A DNA stretch of 64,000 nt from positions 2,501-66,500 of the forward strand of contig JACEEZ010018356.1 in the NCBI GenBank assembly GCA_016584305.1, in the 5' to 3' direction. Shown piece by piece: positions 11,071-22,255 of the stretch; positions within the stretch are counted from its first letter, which is position 1, and every line of letters begins with the position of its first letter. Made by a program: the position numbers and the translations under genes. The notes beneath the pieces are model-generated. The model had not been told where the DNA came from, did not search any database, and worked only from the letters and a program-made list of their open reading frames with translations. This DNA is from Chionoecetes opilio (Eukaryota > Arthropoda > Malacostraca > Decapoda > Majidae).

Positions 11071-12544
11071 GAGCCTTGTTCTTAAGATGTTACCATAAAC
11101 TATATATTATATTATATGGTGTTTTCTTGTATATTTTGGTTAAAAATTAGTATGTCTGTGAAAGAAGGATTTAATGGCTATTTTTGGTGTAGCTACATGA
11201 TTTTTAGTTGACATATTAATTAATGGTGTAAATGATGTGTTACTCATCGCTTTGACGAACAAAATGGGGGAAGGATGCGAGTTTATAAATGATATCCGAT
11301 GATCCGAAACTTTTCGCCATATAAACAAATTTTGGGGATCGTTATATGAGGTGAAAGTTCCCTATTTCCGAACTAATTCAGGGTATCGTGAAATTTTGTC
11401 CGTTTACATCTGACGAAAGTTCGTACACCTACATACTGCAGCCATCACACATACTACACGAAGACGAGGGCAATTATAAAACAAAACAATCAGAATCGTA
11501 CAACGCATATACTGAACTTAATTCGGTAAAAGAAGAATATACCTGACTGGCAGAAAAAAGTGTTGAAGCCGATATTTTTATATAAAGGTCCTGTAAAAGC
11601 GCGGGTTGTGTATACACTACCCCTTGTAAAAAGTAACTTACAGGAAGCATCAAGTGTTTATACCTTAATACGTTCGGTTTGGTGACAATTAAGTAGGATT
11701 AGGTTATGGGTCAAGAGTCGTTTCTGCATATAAGGAAATACAAAATTATTGACACTAGTTATCGAGAAATTGTATTTGTTTGAAATGAATGTTAAATAGT
11801 ATTATGGCTACTTTGGTTGCCAATTATCTGACCAATCAGTATTAACTGGCCCTTTGTGCCATCATTAAAATCTGAGGTTTAAATACATTTTTTATTTTAG
11901 TGTATAGTTGTGTGATATTTGCTTCTTGTTATTAATTTGTACTTGTCCTTATAAAACTTCTATAAAGGTACACATCAACAACATACTTTTTATATTATTT
12001 GCATTTCTTGTATATTTACCTGTTCATCTATAAGGTTGGCAAATATCGGAAAATTTAGGATGAAACTAATGAACATGATATGTCATGTATGAACAATACA
12101 ATAATAAGGTGTCTGTCTCTATTTCTCTCTTCATGGCAAGGGTTTCATCGTGCAATAGTAACACAGTCTAGGTTTAAGGTATGGATGTGCGGTAGTTGCA
12201 TGAAGTGGTATCCGACCGACGATGAAGGAGAAGACTCTGAGAGAAGGAGTGAGAGAAGGAGTAAATAAATAAATAAATATCTTATTTCCATGAAACATGG
12301 TTTTACTATCAAACTTACATCACAGATGTTCTATGCAATATATACTAAAAATGAAACTTCTTCTGAAAGTCACGCAAATAAAAAAAAATACATAAAAAGA
12401 AAGTCAAACGAAACATTAAAAGGAAATTAATTATAACATTAAACAATAAGAACTAAAAGTCACTTCAAATATCTGTAAAATACTACTAACATATGCAACT
12501 GCTATTTGATATGGGGAAACAAATTATAGTTCACTTAGGGTCAA

Positions 12545-12975
12545 TTAAAAGTAAATTTATAAGTCAAGACTTAAAAGTGTAGACTTCCATAATTAATGAT
12601 GCACGAAGGCAAATTGTTCCATAGTTAAGGCCTTTGTACAGTAATGGGTCTGGCACCAGCCTGTTCTGGCTCTTGACACATAAAGGTCTTTTAGCTGCCT
12701 TGTTGTACTGGCTGTATTTTCCCTGACAATAGAAAACTAGATACCACTCCGGATACAACCCATTGACAGCCTTATAAACAGCGAAACATTTTTCATAAAT
12801 ATATCGGTCTTTAATTGTTAACCACTAACTCTTTTATGATAGGAGTAACGTGATCCTTCTTTCTAGCTCCTCCAATAGCTAGTCTAGCTGCAATATTTTG
12901 CAGTTTTAAAACGCTAAAAAGTAAAGTTGAGAAAAGTATTTGTTGAGTCCCATATACCCATACAGTAATTCATTA
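12545..12975 (-). pseudogene. Non-LTR retrotransposon reverse transcriptase C-terminal relic, copy A
   Basis: The minus strand from about 12920 reads VLKLQNIAARLAIGGARKKD, then HVTPIIKEL. In another frame it continues IKDRYIYEKCFAVYKA..GLYPEWY and then LWNNLPSCI. This order (LQN-AAR, KRDH-TP-LK, YK-HG-P, LWN-LP) is typical of the segment C-terminal to the polymerase core in jockey/CR1/L2-like elements. Frameshifts and stops break it. It is nested in the 3.9-kb element, and the same relic recurs at about 41760-42190. The family assignment comes from motif recall; the exact clade is undetermined. Confidence 0.65.
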
Positions 12976-13548
12976 AGCTAAGAGAGAGAGAGAGATTAAT
13001 TTAATGCCAAAAATTGCCAAGAATGAAAACAGCCCCCCTATATTCCAAGCAAAATATAAATCAGCCCAACCCCCAAAGCGGAAAATCCCGGGCACTGGCG
13101 GGCAGATGATGGCCAGTTAATGAAATCCCTCATTATACCTGACCCTTGCCATCAGGTGCAGCAGTTAATAAAAAAATAAGTCACTAATGTGGAACTCGAC
13201 CCAGCCAGCCCCATATGATGTCCGTAGGTGCCCGCCTCTTTACCTTGCCCTATTAATAGTCCTTGGTTTATGGAGCAAAAAAACATTAATGTGAAGGATA
13301 TGTGTTGTGATCCATTCACAATATCGTCAGTCAGTTATCGTAACTTATTAATGGCTTTCATTCGACGGTAGGTATACACTTTCGTCAGTGTGGTTGTTTT
13401 GTTTACAATTATCAGCTGTGAGCGCCGAGCGGGCGAGCCTCGAACACCACTGTCAGCCGTTCTGGCGAGGCACGAAAACGAGACAGAAGCCGCAAGAAGC
13501 CGTAAGAAGCCGGCTTCTTACGGCTTCTCTCACCAAAATTCGCCTCAT

Positions 13549-14512
13549 GTAGTTGGTACTTGCAAAGTGTCTAGATAGGATCAAAATATCTTATCTTCTT
13601 TACTTTACTCCTTACTTTATAATTTTTTCTTTCCTCTCTCTTCCCCCTTCATATAACACTACGCTCGCGTCAAAAAAAACATCCCAGAGAAAGGGTAGCC
13701 TCCCTTTATTACAGGTATAGGGCCCAGCCTCGGCCCCCTTTGCTTTTGGCTCAGTTCTTGCGGCGGGAAGTGCAGCGAGCCACGTTCCAGCATTAACTCA
13801 TTCGAAATTACTCATTAAGGGCTTTTTCTACGCAAAAAGTTTTTTTTCACAGCCCCCCATTGATTTTGGCCTACTTGCTGAAAATTAAGCTCAATCCGAA
13901 AAATATGTAGAGTTTTTACGGTTTACTCTTTAAGGGCTTTTTTTTACGAAAAAAAGTTTTTTTAAAGACCCCTTGTTTGACAGCACTACTGACATTAAAA
14001 TTTTCAGCTCAATCCGACAAAATTTGGGGAGTATTAAAAACCTTATTAGTTTAAAATTTTGTTCCACGTCCCTTATGGTAAATTGCATTGGGCTTCGCTC
14101 GCTGCCAATAAGATCTACAGGGTTTATATTTGCCTGATAAGCTAAAAAAAAAAGCAAGACATGATTAAAAAATATGATTGGGGAGGAGGGCAGGATTTCA
14201 GTAGTAAAAAACCACACACTCTAGAACATGAAACTTATTTGGGGGGGCTTAGAATAAAAGGAAATACAAAGTACTTTTATGCTACTTAAACAATAAACGG
14301 GTTTCGCGTGCACCTTTCACCAAGATAGACTACGATGAGTTTGGGTGCAAGGCTGATATCACCCCCCTCCCCCCTGTTGGGGGCGAGGTGGCTCCCTTCC
14401 CTGCCACGACACCCCACACACGCCAGCACGCGGCGCCATAAAAGGTGTGTATGCAGCTCTTGTCAGTCACCCTAAAGCTTGCGGAAAAACAGCTAGCTCC
14501 TTCTAAACCACC
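13549..14512 (+). repeat. MT-unit 5' flank, unit 1 (separated from its gene)
   Basis: Homologous to 21413-22310 upstream of the intact unit-2 gene. It holds a TTTACTTTACTCC tract, a GAGCCACGTTCCAGC half of the hairpin, two diverged copies of the 124-bp direct repeat and the MT promoter. Many extra or missing homopolymer bases and lost blocks compared with the clean units suggest a low-quality consensus. It ends in the CACCAACAT of the MT 5' UTR, where the 2.4-kb element begins. Confidence 0.75.
14437..14467 (+). promoter_or_regulatory. MT core promoter of unit 1, cut off by the 2.4-kb element
   Basis: CATAAAAG at 14437-14444 and TCAGT at 14463-14467 match the TATA/initiator pair of intact units, here with slightly compressed spacing. 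The following 5' UTR runs into the insertion instead of the ATG, so transcripts would enter the transposon. Confidence 0.6.
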
Positions 14513-14517
14513 AACAT

Positions 14518-16907
14518 AGTCCGGCAGCTTATGAAATGAGGGGGACTGCCGGATAAAAGCCCCAAAATTTTTTTCGGGCATCAAAGGGCTCCTAGCTATG
14601 ATTTTGAAGGGGGAAAAATATCCCATCACTCAGAGCTATAAGGAACGCTTCTTATTTTTTGACTTTTCCCGCATGGGGAAATTAGGGTAAAGGGGTTTTT
14701 TTAAAAAGAATTCAAAAGGGATAATGTTTTTTTGGATGCAATTTAAATCTTATTATTAATTTAATAACCCCCGAAAAAAATACCCAAATAGGTTCAAAAA
14801 AAAAAATTCAATTTTTATTCGACTTTAAACTCCCGCGGACATCGCAAAATGCCATGTAGTTTATTAGCAGAAACGATTAAAACATACTCCTTGCAATAAA
14901 AAATCAGTGGTTATCTACTGAGGGTGCAATAAAAAATAAGTATTCTTTAAAGCTCTTATACAAAAATCATGTTTTTCCCTTACACTGCAGGAATGCCAGT
15001 CTTTGTTAAGCACCATATCACAATGCGGGTATGTTTCAAAATTGAAATTATTGTCTACTTCTCACTTTGCAGCTCACATTTTGGGTGCATTTCCGCTGGC
15101 TTTTTTGATAACATCTCCCGCCCAACCTGCAGCACTTTTGCAGGCACACTTCACAAGTTCACTTACACCTTTGCTGCCGCGGCTGCGAGCTCCAGACGGA
15201 ACCCGGGGACTTTGTTCTGTCCAGTGTCCAACCGCACCCTTCCAGTTGGTGCTGTTTTTGGGCCCTGGTCGGGTTTTGTCCAATGCCAGCCGGGTACACT
15301 CACGCTTGGTGTGCTGCAGCGGGCCCTTTTGAGTTGGGGAATGTTCGTTGCCAATGTAGAGTGTAGGGTGGCTCAATTCCCGATGTCGTGATCGCTGCTT
15401 GGTATTTGTTTCTCTTCTGGCTCTCTTTTTTTCGTTGAAAATTATCTGTGACTGAGACAGGCCGGGAATCTGTGCAGTCCCGATCTTTCAAGTCCTCCCT
15501 TTCATCACTGGTCCCATACTCTTGAGGGTTGGGTGGAACAGAGTTCTTCTCAGTCAGGGGAAAGGAGCCCGAAGTTGAAACCACAGGAAAAAAGAGTCCT
15601 CTCGCACAAACCTGGCAGCTTTTGCCCAAAAATTTTTGCTTCCTTTATAGTCGTCCCCATGGCCTTTTTTCAGCATTTGTTGCCGCCTTTTTTAAAGCAA
15701 GTAGCACATTTTTTCCATCACTTTGTCTTTTGAATATGGAAAATGCTTCAGGGTTTGCTCTTTAAACGAACTTTGTTGACTTTACTCCGATGCCAAAATC
15801 GCAAGACGATTTCGTAGAGATGCCGTAGGGGAAACAAACTTTAAAAGCATGTCCTTCTTCCCTTTAAATTTTCTATTAAGTGACCACTCAGCAAATGCTC
15901 TTTCTCGGGGTTTCTTTTCTGGTTTACTGGCACCCGTAGGGTTTTCCCCGTTTCCCGACAGGGCCGGGAACGATTCCCCAGTCCAAAACCCAAACAAGCA
16001 AAATGGTACTTGGCCCCCGGGCAATGAGGTCACCGACACCTTCAAAACCGGCACAATCTGAAACCAACAGATCTCGGGGCCTTTACTAACATTGTCCTCT
16101 GCCCTAGGGGTTTTTAACTCATGCAGGATCCATCTTCTTTTGGGGCAAAAAATCAGCGGGCTTGTCGAAAAAATTTGCGGGACGACGGCATCGGTCTTCT
16201 GGAGCGGAGTGCTATCTCTCCCTCGCTTTTTCGCCCTTCCAGTTTTGTGTTTTGAATTGGTCGTGACAATTTGTGCCCGTGCATGTTCCTGTCCAAATCA
16301 TCCAGCTGTGGGCACCAAATGCAAGAGGCACTGGCAGAGCTTATTCTCTGAAAGAGCCTTTTCCAAAGGGAAAAATCCATAGACACCTGGGGCCGCTTTC
16401 CGCCCATGTGCATTTAAGGGCAGCAAGTGGGTCAGAGGTTTTCTTCGGCAGACTGCACACGCTGACCAAAACCATCCAAAGGACTGGGGTCTTCAAATCT
16501 GCAACCACAAAAAAAACAGTTAGCAGACATTGTTGCATCCTTTAAATAATCATGTACGTAAGTAATTCATGGGATACATGTAAGCCCTAATTCCATTTTA
16601 ATGAAGGGTTTTCCTGGTAAATTTGAAAATGTGATTTTAAGTATAAGAAGGGATGAAAAAAAAAAACAAACAGTGGATGTATTTCATAACGGAAATTTTT
16701 TTGCCATTAAGGCGAAACTTGATTTCATCAAGATTTTTTTTTAATGAAAATTTGCCGTTATCAAAAAATGGTTCAAGGGCTTTGAGTAATTTGGTCGTTT
16801 GTCTCCCCCCTCAAAAACATGCTAGGACCCTGTAAAAGCCGAACAAAATTTGGGGGCTTTTTCCGGGATGTCCCATCCTCTTAAAAACTGGTCTTAGGGC
16901 CCGGGAC
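14518..16907. mobile_element. 2.4-kb long-TIR element inserted at the MT start codon, copy A
   Basis: The left end AGTCCGGCAGCT is matched by inverted GGGCCCGGGAC at the right; copy B has AGCGGCCGGACT. Inverted similarity runs about 130 bp inward (GGATAAAAGCCCC.., TCCTAGCTATGATTTT..). Target duplication AACAT is at 14513-14517 and 16908-16912; the empty site ACCAACATGCC is seen in intact MT copies. A 5-bp duplication with these ends does not let me name a superfamily. Tiled minus-strand frames cover 15.0-16.5 kb in this copy and the equivalent part of copy B. Confidence 0.8.
15074..16538 (-). pseudogene. Degraded minus-strand coding region of the 2.4-kb element, copy A
   Basis: Overlapping minus-strand open stretches (16538-16341, 16413-16153, 16054-15782, 15629-15300, 15376-15074) shift frame repeatedly. 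Counterparts lie in copy B at 45622-44323. Short shared words such as SASASCIW near the N-terminal side and SELVK near the C-terminal side support one ancestral gene read right to left. I do not recognise the protein family. Frameshifts may be real decay or read error. Confidence 0.35.
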
Positions 16908-16977
16908 AACATCTGATCCTGCTGTACCGGAAACCACGCTGGACGCTATCTTGCTGTCACACTACCACCTCCGCTAA

Positions 16978-17167
16978 TTTTAAACTCCTTGGGGCCCAGA
17001 ACGTATTTTCATTGTATAACGATTTTTTATTGATTATAAGTAATATTTTTAGATAAAACCTGTTTAGTATCCTTGTGATTAACTAATTGTATATTCATTA
17101 CTTTCGTAATTTTAGGCTGACAGCAGACTTTTTTTTTAGACCAAAGAAAGTCTGGTGTAGGGTTTAA
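16978..17167 (-). mobile_element. TTAA-family MITE, unit 1 intron 1, reverse copy
   Basis: Runs from TTAAACTCCTTGGGGCCCAGA to GGTGTAGGGTTTAA. It is degraded relative to the clean unit-2 copy. Confidence 0.7.
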
Positions 17168-17445
17168 ATACTTTTTTTGAAAATATCAATCTCTATAAAC
17201 ATGCAAATTAGCAAGTACTATGACAGGTCAAATGTATCATTTGTTAGCCTGTGATTCACCCACTGCAACCAAGCAATGCAGTTCACATTAGTACGCCACA
17301 TATCCCTTTGTTATTTAAAAAAATTACGTGTTCATTTTTCTAACCGTTTCAAAATTTGATTCTAAAGACAGGAAATTAGCCTGTATTTTGAAATTTCCTT
17401 GTGTTAACCATGCAAAATTTACGAATGTGATCAAGAATGAATGAT

Positions 17446-17726
17446 TTAAAACCCCTTCACGCCCAGCCCTTTTAATCAACAAAAGATATTAAGAACACAA
17501 CTAAAACACACACCACACACACACACACACACTACACATTTTTCTTTGCTAAAACAAAATGTATGTTGTCGAACCTAAAATTACGTAAACAACTTAATAA
17601 CCAAATTAGTTAGGGGACAAGGTATAAACAGGTCAATCTAAAAAAATATTACTTATATCACTAAAATCGCTAATGGTACCCAATTACAATAGGAAATATG
17701 GGTACTGGGCCTAAATTAAGGGTTAA
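17446..17726 (+). mobile_element. TTAA-family MITE with CA insert, unit 1 intron 1
   Basis: TTAAAACCCCTTCACGCCCAG at the left and AAGGGTTAA at the right. An extra AAAGATATTAAGAACAC block and a CA microsatellite (about 17506-17532) lie after the left end. Confidence 0.75.
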
Positions 17727-18215
17727 TGACGGCGGTGAGTCGTCATGACAGATCTACGTTCATCCTTGTAATGTCTTGTGAGGGAACTTCAGGTACTGGA
17801 AAGCTGTATATTTTCCTCCAGGAAAATCTATACAAACGTTTCCCAATTTTTTTTTATTTATTTTATGATTTTTTTTTGGAAATGTAATGATTAGCTATAT
17901 CGAGAACATACTGTGCTAGCTACCCCTATCTTATTGTATTACCCTTATTATATACACCCTGTTAGTTCTTTACTCACACTTTACTCACACTGTGATTGCA
18001 TTGCTACTTAAGGATATTAACTCTATGTTTTGTGCCTTTCAGAGAAGTGCGAGTGCAAGGAGGCGGGTGCAAGGCAGGGTGTAAGTGCACCGCCTGCCGC
18101 TGTCCCCCGTGCCCCAAGTGTGAGTATACAAGTGCACCTTACAGCATTGCTTATATGATGCTCATTCGATTTTTAAATAACATGACACTATTACAAATGT
18201 ATCTTACTGACAGCA

Positions 18216-18446
18216 TACCGTCAATAACACTATGTCGCCGCTGCATTAAGGTCGCCAGGCGCCAAAATCTATTAGCAAAGTTAGCATCACTACAGACTTG
18301 TATGTCCCACTAAAGAGCATGCACAGTATTTATATTTGTAACTGTCTTCAGTGGCACATACAAGTCTGTAGTGATGCAAAAAATGGGTAATATAGGGCGC
18401 CTGGCGACGTTAGTGCAGTGGCGCCCTATATGTTGTTGACGGTAAA
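18216..18446. mobile_element. Foldback element in MT intron 2, unit 1
   Basis: Inverted arms TACCGTCAATAACAC...CATCACTACAGACTTGTATG and CATACAAGTCTGTAGTGATG...GTTGTTGACGGTAA. The inner 20-nt block is a perfect inverted match. Confidence 0.8.
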
Positions 18447-19074
18447 AAAAAAAAAAAAAGTAATGCCATCATGCACATCATCAATGTCGGTATTATTCAT
18501 GTCCATCCAATACTTTAATGATACAATTTTAACTCTGACTGGGTCAATGGGGAGTTTTAAAAGGGGGCTAGACATTTTTCATGGATGGGGATGAGAGTGG
18601 ATGTAGGTAGTGTTAAGTAACAGGAACTACCTCGTGTAGGTCTCCCAGCCTCTTGTAGCTTCCTTATTTTCTAATGTTTCTTATGTTCTTATGTCTTCAG
18701 GAAACGTCGGCGTGCAAGTGCAGAAAACAAGGGGAGTGTGCCAAGACCTGCTCCAAGCCATGCTCCTGCTGCCCCTAGATCTGCTCAACACCCATCACCA
18801 CCACCACCACCACACCCAAGGATAATACAACACCTCTATACTATCCTTGACCAGACCCCAGCCTGTCTCCCGCCCTGCAGTGGACGGGGTTCGAACCATG
18901 CACCACGCTCAAACTGCATCCAAAGTATCCAGATCCACGTGGGAACAAGAGGTGTGACAAGGGTGGCCGGTGAAGAGGCATGCAGTTTACTTTTCTTACT
19001 ATTTGTATCGTTTTATTTGATTGTCCATTTCATATCAATTTCCATGACTTTGTATCATCAGTTTGACGTATTAA

Positions 19075-19080
19075 AATAAA
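19075..19080 (+). terminator. Polyadenylation signal AATAAA, MT unit 1
   Basis: AATAAA lies about 300 nt after the stop codon in the conserved 3' UTR end GACGTATTAAAATAAATTATT, which is shared by all seven units. Confidence 0.6.
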
Positions 19081-19348
19081 TTATTATTCGTGTTCAATGC
19101 TGATTATAATTTCTGTTTGTAACCTTGGATGGGATCTTTTATGTAACTGCACACACAAAAGGCTGGACTGAACTTAGGTCATTCGTACCTCGTGTAGTGG
19201 TATACTAGTTACGCGGGGTGGGGGGGTGAGGTGTCATCCCCAATGGGTTTTTCTGTGTTGGTAGACCAATCAAGAGTTGGTTAAAAATGGAGCAGAGCCT
19301 TTTTTTTTTTTTTACATAAAGATTTCTCTTGAGAAGACAAATTTACAA

Positions 19349-19357
19349 AACACACAC

Positions 19358-19421
<64 letters not shown>

Positions 19422-19441
19422 TATATAAAATTATATATATA

Positions 19442-19497
<56 letters not shown>

Positions 19498-19634
19498 ATA
19501 TAATATTATATATATATATAATATATATATATATATATAAAATATTATATATCTAATATATATAAAACATATATATATAATATATATATATTATATATAA
19601 TTATATAGAGAGAGAGAGAAGAGAGAGAGAGAGA

Positions 19635-19726
<92 letters not shown>
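19349..19726. repeat. Composite (AC)n(AT)n(AG)n microsatellite, unit 1
   Basis: An AC block, a long AT block with TAATAT interruptions (about 19377-19605) and an AG block (about 19606-19726). It is downstream of the MT gene; the equivalent in unit 2 is under 100 bp. Confidence 0.9.
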
Positions 19727-19728
<2 letters not shown>

Positions 19729-20296
19729 ATTATTATGTTAAGAAACTTTCCGTAAGAGGCAAGCACTACCTAGAAGTGTTTCCTGTGCAACACTACGTAG
19801 TATACACGCTCGGTTGCTTGAACAATAGTTTTCAAATACATTTCCAGAACATGATAAATTTTATACATTGGGATTTGCAGATGCTACTGATGCATTGAAA
19901 GTCCCTTATAGTCCTCTAGCATTGAAATTTTCATGTAATTATGATCACTTAGTGCAGGGTTATTCCAAAATTTTTGAAAGGGAACTTTGTAACACTTTAA
20001 GGCTGTGTTATACAAAGCTTGTATCTTACAGTCATGATGTAACCCAATGCGCGTTGCATCACCATAACACACACGCGGAAATTCCAAATAACAATGAATA
20101 GCCACTCGTGAGTCATGATGGCTCTAACCCTAATGCATAGCTGCATGTGCGTGCGTGCGTACCGTCACGTACGTATACTTGATTGTCCGTGTGGTGTGTA
20201 ACCTACAGGTCAGTGACTGGGGCAATTTTTCAGTGACCGGTGTGGCTGCCACCGAAATATACTATATGGCTCCGTGGCACTGAACACTGGTGGGCG

Positions 20297-20507
20297 TTAA
20301 CCCCTTCACGCCCAGATCTTTCCTTTATTATAAAAAGTTGTATGTTGTCGAGCCATAAAATTAAGAAAAGTAACTGAATATACCAAATTAGTTAGTCGAC
20401 AAGGATACTAAACAGGTCATATCTATAGATATATTGCTTATATTCATTAAAATCGTCTAATTGTACCCAAATTACAATGGAAATGAAGTTCTGGGTCTAC
20501 AGGGTTG
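20297..20507 (+). mobile_element. TTAA-family MITE between units 1 and 2
   Basis: Left end TTAACCCCTTCACGCCCAGA. The right end has decayed to GTTCTGGGTCTACAGGGTTG, so the right TTAA is lost. The same decayed end recurs in the other units, showing it predates array duplication. Confidence 0.8.
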
Positions 20508-21292
20508 CACGCGCACGGGCTACGTTTTCGTGGCAGCCAAGCAGTCCCAGCATGGATGTCGAGGACGTGGGATGTATTCAAGGATAGTATAAGAGAGAGG
20601 AAAGAGAAGGAAAGAAAAACGTTAGAAAAAATACTAGGGGCACTATATATTATCAGCCATAGGCCTTGGGTTCTCAGAGGTCAATTTCACATTTTATTTG
20701 AAGACGTAAGAGCCTAGCTACCGTAAAAAACAAAATATTTCACATTTTTGTCAATGTATTCTTTTGATTGCATTTTATAAACGGCTGGTCGTTTCTCCAC
20801 TTCCATAATCACCATTTCAGTCAATACCATCTTGAGTAGCCATGATGTGGTGAGAGATGCAGAGTACATCCGTCACCCTCAGCTGTCAGGGGACCGCGAC
20901 GTTGCATCACTTGACACTGGTTAAGCTTCCATCTCTAGAATAATGATACCTTTCACCGCATACCAGTTGGCCAGTCACTTTGGCGAGGCCCAGGACATGG
21001 TACAGTACCGCCCAAGATTAATAGACATACAATTAAATAAGTATATTAATAGACATACTATTTAAAAGTCTTTTGATCTTGGTACTGCTTCTGACGCGTG
21101 GTTCACGGCGCCTTCCCCTCCAGCCTCTCTTCCTTTTCTTCCCTTTCCTTGCCATTATGTTTCTGTCTGCCTGTCTCCTTTCTTTACTCTTTTACTTTAC
21201 TTTATTTACTACTTCTTTACTTCCTTTACTTTACTCCTTTACTTTACTTACTATTAGTTTATTTTCCTTTACTTCTGGACTTTAATCCGCCA

Positions 21293-21364
21293 GGGTGGCC
21301 TGGTGGTAGAGCGCGCGGCCCGAGTGTAGAGACCCTGCATTCGGTCAGCGGTTCGAGTCCACCA
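21293..21364 (+). repeat. tRNA-like (SINE head?) sequence, unit 1/2 spacer
   Basis: GGTGGCCTGGTGGTAGAGCG resembles a polymerase III A box, and GGTTCGAGTCC, about 50 nt later, fits the B box. Terminal GGTGG can pair with CCACC, but the T stem does not pair canonically and no clear anticodon arm forms. It is probably a tRNA-derived repeat. This copy and 50623-50694 keep an extra ACCCTGCA segment absent elsewhere. Confidence 0.45.
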
Positions 21365-21633
21365 AGTTCGTACTGGTGTGGTGTCGCTTTGTATAGTCAA
21401 TAACCTTGTAGCTGGTACTTGCAAAGTGTCTAGATAGGATCAAAATATCTTATCTTCTTTACTTTACTCCTTACTTTATATTTTTTTCTTTCCTCTCTCT
21501 TCCCCCTTCATATAACACGTACAGCTCGCGTCAACAGATAAAACAGGTGCCAGAGAAAGGAGTAGCCTACCATTTATATATGAAGTATAGGCGTCCAGCC
21601 TCTGGCCCCTTTGCTTTTGGCTCAGTTCTTGCT

Positions 21634-21664
21634 GCTGGAACGTGGCAGCGAGCCACGTTCCAGC
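21634..21664. other. Perfect 13-bp-stem hairpin upstream of MT unit 2
   Basis: GCTGGAACGTGGC, a 5-nt loop AGCGA, then the exact reverse complement. It is repeated at 26773-26803, 33919-33949, 50964-50994 and 56425-56455, and lies about 590 bp upstream of the predicted MT start site. Function unknown. Confidence 0.8.
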
Positions 21665-21680
21665 CAATTAACTCATTACG

Positions 21681-21926
21681 CTAATTACTCATTAAGGGCT
21701 TGTTCTACGCAAAAAGTTTGTTTCACAGACCCCCATTGATTTTGACAGCACTACTTGCATGTCAAAGTTCAGCTCAATCCGACGATATGTAGGAGTAGTT
21801 TACGCTAATTACTCATTGAGGGCTTGTTTTACGCAAAAAGTTTGTTTCACAGACCCCCATTGATTTTGACAGCACTACTTACATGTCAAATTTCAGCTCA
21901 ATCCGACAATATTTAGGAGTAGTTAT
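21681..21926 (+). repeat. 124-bp direct tandem duplication upstream of MT unit 2
   Basis: Two consecutive copies (21681-21804 and 21805-21926), each running from CTAATTACTCATT through TTTTGACAGCACTACTT to CAATCCGAC and GGAGTAGTT. The copies differ at a few positions. The pair is present upstream of every array unit. Confidence 0.85.
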
Positions 21927-22077
21927 ACACTTTTTGGCGGAAACTTGGTTCTATGGGTCTTATGGTAAGCGGCAGTTCGCGTCGCTCGCTGCCAATTATA
22001 TAAATTATTGATGCCTCTTAGCAGATACAAGGCAATGCAAAGTACGTTATGCGAACTTAAACAATGAACTGGTTGTC

Positions 22078-22255
22078 GCGTGCACCTTATCACCAAGATA
22101 GACGTACAAATGAGCTTGGTGCAAGGCTGATATCATCCCTCCCTCCCGCTTGGCTTGGAGGCGAGGTGGCATCCCTTCCCTGCACACGACACGACCAGCA
22201 CACGCCAGCACTGCGGCGGCCCATAAAAGAGTGTGTCATGCAGCTACTTGTCAGT
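22078..22255 (+). promoter_or_regulatory. MT promoter, unit 2: two MRE cores, TATA-like box, initiator
   Basis: CATAAAAG at 22222-22229 is followed by the arthropod-type initiator TCAGT at 22251-22255, placing +1 near 22253 and giving a 60-nt 5' UTR. TGCACAC at 22181-22187 (about -72) matches the metal response element core TGCRCNC bound by MTF-1. GCGTGCA at 22078-22084 (about -175) matches it in reverse. The box spacing is textbook; metal response itself is inferred. Confidence 0.7.

Larger units (their letters stand above)
9614..13544. mobile_element. 3.9-kb TIR element, copy A
   Basis: The left end GGCGAATTTTG is inverted at the right end as CAAAATTCGCC, and the match continues into the GAAGCCG words. 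Both ends carry palindromes on the core AAGAAGCCGGCTTCTT: 9638-9653, 9687-9706, and a 34-bp perfect palindrome at 13495-13528. A second copy at 38908-42771 has the same internal order. No intact transposase frame is visible, so it is probably non-autonomous or decayed. It contains a foldback element and a non-LTR reverse transcriptase relic. Downstream the MT unit resumes at GTTGGTACTTGCAAAG. Homology to the array starts at its left end. Confidence 0.7.
16908..18778 (+). pseudogene. Metallothionein unit 1, disrupted
   Basis: Three exon remnants have the normal order: exon 1 about 16908-16929, exon 2 18043-18119, exon 3 about 18701-18778. Exon 1 has lost GC of ATGCC and the A of CCATGC, and its donor GT is missing. 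Exon 2 has one G fewer in GAGGGCGGG, which shifts frame. Exon 3 begins GAAACG instead of GTACG, with further indels in AGCAACAAGGGGG. The promoter is separated by the 2.4-kb element. Part of this stretch is noisy, so some breaks may be sequencing errors, but the missing A in exon 1 is shared with unit 5. Confidence 0.75.

Noticed and set aside
21293..21364. Functional tRNA gene
   Set aside because: Pol III box words are present, but the T stem and anticodon arm do not fold canonically and copies are variably truncated.
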